Of a DNA stretch of 24,979 nucleotides, positions 22,777 through 24,979 are shown one piece after another. The notes beneath the pieces were generated by a model. That model searched no databases, was not told the origin of the DNA, and saw only the letters and a program-made list of their open reading frames with translations. The position numbers were made by a program, and so were the translations under genes. Location of the stretch: contig CAKSPN010000005.1 of NCBI GenBank assembly GCA_934481375.1, forward strand, positions 1 to 24,979, in the 5' to 3' direction. Source of the DNA: an uncultured Clostridia bacterium. GTDB taxonomy: Bacteria > Bacillota > Clostridia > UBA1381. Every line of letters starts with the position of its first letter. Position 1 is the first letter of the stretch.

Positions 22777-24979
22777 TCAGTCGTAGTTATTTCCGTTGGG
22801 TTCATAGATAATATATGTGCATACTCTATCGCTGTTTAAGTGGAACCAGATATTGTCGCCCTTTCTTAAGTTCATTGTGTATGCGCCTCGGTATTCTCTC
22901 GCATAGTTTACCTCGTAACCGAAGTTCATAAGCGCAAGAGTGAACGAGTTACGGTCATGTCTGTACACTTTGGTCATATTTCCCTCGTTTATACCGTTAT
23001 CGTTAAACTTGTATGCGTCGGTGTACTCGCCGTTTACAATAAACTGAATAGCGGCGTCATTATAGTATGAAACATCGTCCGCCTTGTAAAATCCCTCGCC
23101 TGCGTTGGGTCGCCATGCGTCGTATGTCCACTGACTCGAATCGTCCGGCATATGCTGATTTCTGTCTATAAACACAGGCTCTTTGCTTGTTTTTGTCGCT
23201 CTGTATTCAACAAGGTCGTTTACCTGCAAATCCTTATCTCTGATGTAGTCATTGCTTACATCAAAGGTTACGTTGTTTACCATAACAAGCTTTGATGTAT
23301 CATCATCAACATAGCGTATATCTCTTATGAATGAAGTGTCGGTATATGCCGTTGCGGCATTTTCCCAACCCAGAAGCATAAAATACTGCGGTATTGAATT
23401 ATATCTTGAATTGAAGTCCGATATAATTCTTAAGCCGCCGCCGTCTTTATGCATATAATGCATTGTACTGTACGTGAGCCTTCTTACGGTAAATTCTCCG
23501 TCAATATTAAGGATTGCAAACCATTTCGCCTCATTACAGTACTGTCCGCACACAACGCCCTTTGGCGGAACATTATGTTCAGTCATCAACTGTTCGTATC
23601 CGAAATATTTAACATTATCAATGTTTCTTATTTCATTCTTACTGTTTAATGTAAATTCGAGGAATCCTGCGCCCTCGTAGTTTTTCTGTACGTCTTTTGC
23701 GTATGTAAAACTTAAAGAACCGCTCTTTAATTTATCCGCAACCTTGTACTCAACCTCGCCAAGGTTATCGTCTATATGGAAAACCTTAATGTATTTATCG
23801 CCCGTTCCTTTTTCCTCGTATGCGTTTGTTATAACGCCACGGACAACGTTCTGCCGTACGTTTACGGCGTCTATCTTTATATAGCGGATTGTTCTGTCGT
23901 CCGCAAAGTATGCCGCCACGTTCTGACCCGATATGTAATCGTAATCGAGTCCGGGACGGTATTCGTCAGCCTGTATGTTAAACGTTGCAACATCGTCGCT
24001 CACGTCATACGTAACGCCGTCTATCGTGATTTTATCCTCGCCTTTTCTGCCCGTTACCTTACCGTTTGCAACACGGCTTGATGCGATAATCATAAGCTTG
24101 TCGTTTTCTTCGTCACGCCAGAAGTCGAATATCATATCGCCTTTTATATCGAGCATTGTATCCGTCGGAGTGCCGTCAATATACAATTCGAGCGACTTAA
24201 TATCGTCTATGTCCGTCCATTCTCTTTCCTCCTCGGCACGCTTAAATCTGAAGGTGTCGTGTACGGAGTAGAGAACCTGTCCGCCGTGCTTTAATTCATA
24301 CATATCAATACGTATGATTTTGCCGTCACGGACAACCGCCTTTGCAAAACAGCCTTTGTAGCTGTTTACCTCGTCGTTTACTTTTTTCTCGTTGAAGTAT
24401 ACCACAAGGTCCTCGTCGGTATCGTAAATTTTTTCGTCATTTACAAAGCTTAGTTTTTTGATTTCGTCAACGCTTATTTTTTCGTTATCGTACGAATTGT
24501 TTACCGTTTCAATGTAATCGTAAATAACGTTTGAGCCTTTTTTAGTTTCGAGATACACTACCTCGTCATCATCTTCGTTTATATACACATAGCCGCTGCC
24601 GCCGACCTGCGAGAGGTCTATTTTATCGGACACATTGTATTTTTCGGTTGTGCCTTTTTTGTCGCCCGAAGTGAACTTAAGCTCAAGCATTCTCAAAGAA
24701 AGGTCAGTGCTTACAAACTCTGCCTTGTACTTCTTTACGCCCAATAAATCCTCCGCAACGGTTGTTTCGGGATTTTTTGTGTAAGAAATTCTGTCGCCCT
24801 CATAGGTTATATCATACTTCTGCGCATGGTGCATATTGTAGATGATATATGCCAAATCTTTTCTTGTTATTGCACTGTCGCCCGAAATTCCGTTTAAGAG
24901 ATAGCTTTCGTTTGCTATTGACAAATATCCGTCCGGGTAGCCGCCTCTTAAGCTTGCAACCGCCTCGGCTTTCATAGTG
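22777..24979 (-). CDS. SLH protein of unknown function with tandem beta-rich repeats, partial (5' end outside window)
   Basis: The frame stays open through the right edge, so the Met at 24975 is probably internal and the true start lies upstream. About 733 residues are visible. The first 50 look like the end of an SLH region (GGYPDGYLSIANESYLLNGI followed by ITRKDLAYIIYNM). The rest has no recognised enzyme signature. It is rich in Asp, Tyr and Val and has a recurring pattern of about 65-75 residues: strand, YxVSD-type motif (YNVSD 113-117, YDVSD 323-327, YKVAD 410-414, FDVSN 571-575), then a strand ending in a hydrophobic-IDxx tail. This suggests small beta-barrel repeats. A structural S-layer or polymer-binding role is plausible. 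The gene lies 41 bp upstream of a wall-anchored glycosidase, probably in the same operon. Confidence 0.8.
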   Translation of the reverse strand, partial: TMKAEAVASLRGGYPDGYLSIANESYLLNGISGDSAITRKDLAYIIYNMHHAQKYDITYEGDRISYTKNPETTVAEDLLGVKKYKAEFVSTDLSLRMLELKFTSGDKKGTTEKYNVSDKIDLSQVGGSGYVYINEDDDEVVYLETKKGSNVIYDYIETVNNSYDNEKISVDEIKKLSFVNDEKIYDTDEDLVVYFNEKKVNDEVNSYKGCFAKAVVRDGKIIRIDMYELKHGGQVLYSVHDTFRFKRAEEEREWTDIDDIKSLELYIDGTPTDTMLDIKGDMIFDFWRDEENDKLMIIASSRVANGKVTGRKGEDKITIDGVTYDVSDDVATFNIQADEYRPGLDYDYISGQNVAAYFADDRTIRYIKIDAVNVRQNVVRGVITNAYEEKGTGDKYIKVFHIDDNLGEVEYKVADKLKSGSLSFTYAKDVQKNYEGAGFLEFTLNSKNEIRNIDNVKYFGYEQLMTEHNVPPKGVVCGQYCNEAKWFAILNIDGEFTVRRLTYSTMHYMHKDGGGLRIISDFNSRYNSIPQYFMLLGWENAATAYTDTSFIRDIRYVDDDTSKLVMVNNVTFDVSNDYIRDKDLQVNDLVEYRATKTSKEPVFIDRNQHMPDDSSQWTYDAWRPNAGEGFYKADDVSYYNDAAIQFIVNGEYTDAYKFNDNGINEGNMTKVYRHDRNSFTLALMNFGYEVNYAREYRGAYTMNLRKGDNIWFHLNSDRVCTYIIYEPNGNNYD

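Overview
The window looks like a chromosomal piece of an anaerobic, Gram-positive-type bacterium of the Clostridia. Three points support this. Several large secreted proteins carry S-layer homology (SLH) modules. There is an HdrABC-MvhD flavin-based electron-transfer cluster, typical of strict anaerobes. Ribosome binding sites are strong AGGAGG-type and promoters are sigma-A-like. Base composition is moderate, with AT-rich intergenic regions. A polysaccharide-degrading gut or rumen Clostridium-like lineage is a reasonable guess, but nothing here fixes the genus. No tRNA, rRNA, CRISPR array, insertion sequence or phage gene was seen, and no gene-free stretch exceeds 300 bp.

Region 1 (1-6674, all minus strand) is a tightly packed redox operon. 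In transcription order it encodes an LDH/MDH-family dehydrogenase with a malate-type specificity residue, class II fumarase, HdrB, HdrC, HdrA, an MvhD/FlpD-like protein, and a FrhB/FdhB-like iron-sulfur protein cut by the left window edge. Short gaps and stop/start overlaps suggest one mRNA. The first two enzymes interconvert oxaloacetate, malate and fumarate. The rest resembles a soluble heterodisulfide-reductase-like electron-bifurcating or confurcating complex whose electron-input subunit lies outside the window.

Region 2 (6675-9766) is a divergent pair. galT (minus) has a perfect-consensus promoter. A cytosolic GH20-like hexosaminidase (plus) has its own promoter and is the only plus-strand gene. 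Both genes end in strong hairpins whose arms share the core CTGYAGACA. The hairpin after the GH20 gene is bidirectional and also serves the convergent gene that follows.

Region 3 (9767-24979, all minus strand) is a carbohydrate-degradation block. In transcription order it encodes an SLH protein of unknown function with a tandem beta-rich repeat (5' end outside the window), a 1154-residue clan-A glycosidase with C-terminal SLH modules, a 1127-residue secreted GLUG-repeat beta-solenoid protein, a second SLH-anchored clan-A glycosidase paralogous to the first, and, after a 211-bp gap holding palindromic repeats, a large cytosolic GH106-like (putative alpha-L-rhamnosidase) protein. The likely logic is surface-tethered enzymes and a solenoid protein attacking a complex polymer outside the cell, with imported oligosaccharides trimmed inside. 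No transporter or regulator is visible.

The points most worth a second look are: the malate/fumarate genes fused to an Hdr complex, the Arg at the LDH/MDH specificity position, the SLH-GH / GLUG / SLH-GH gene sandwich, the uncharacterised SLH repeat protein, and the shared-core terminator hairpins.
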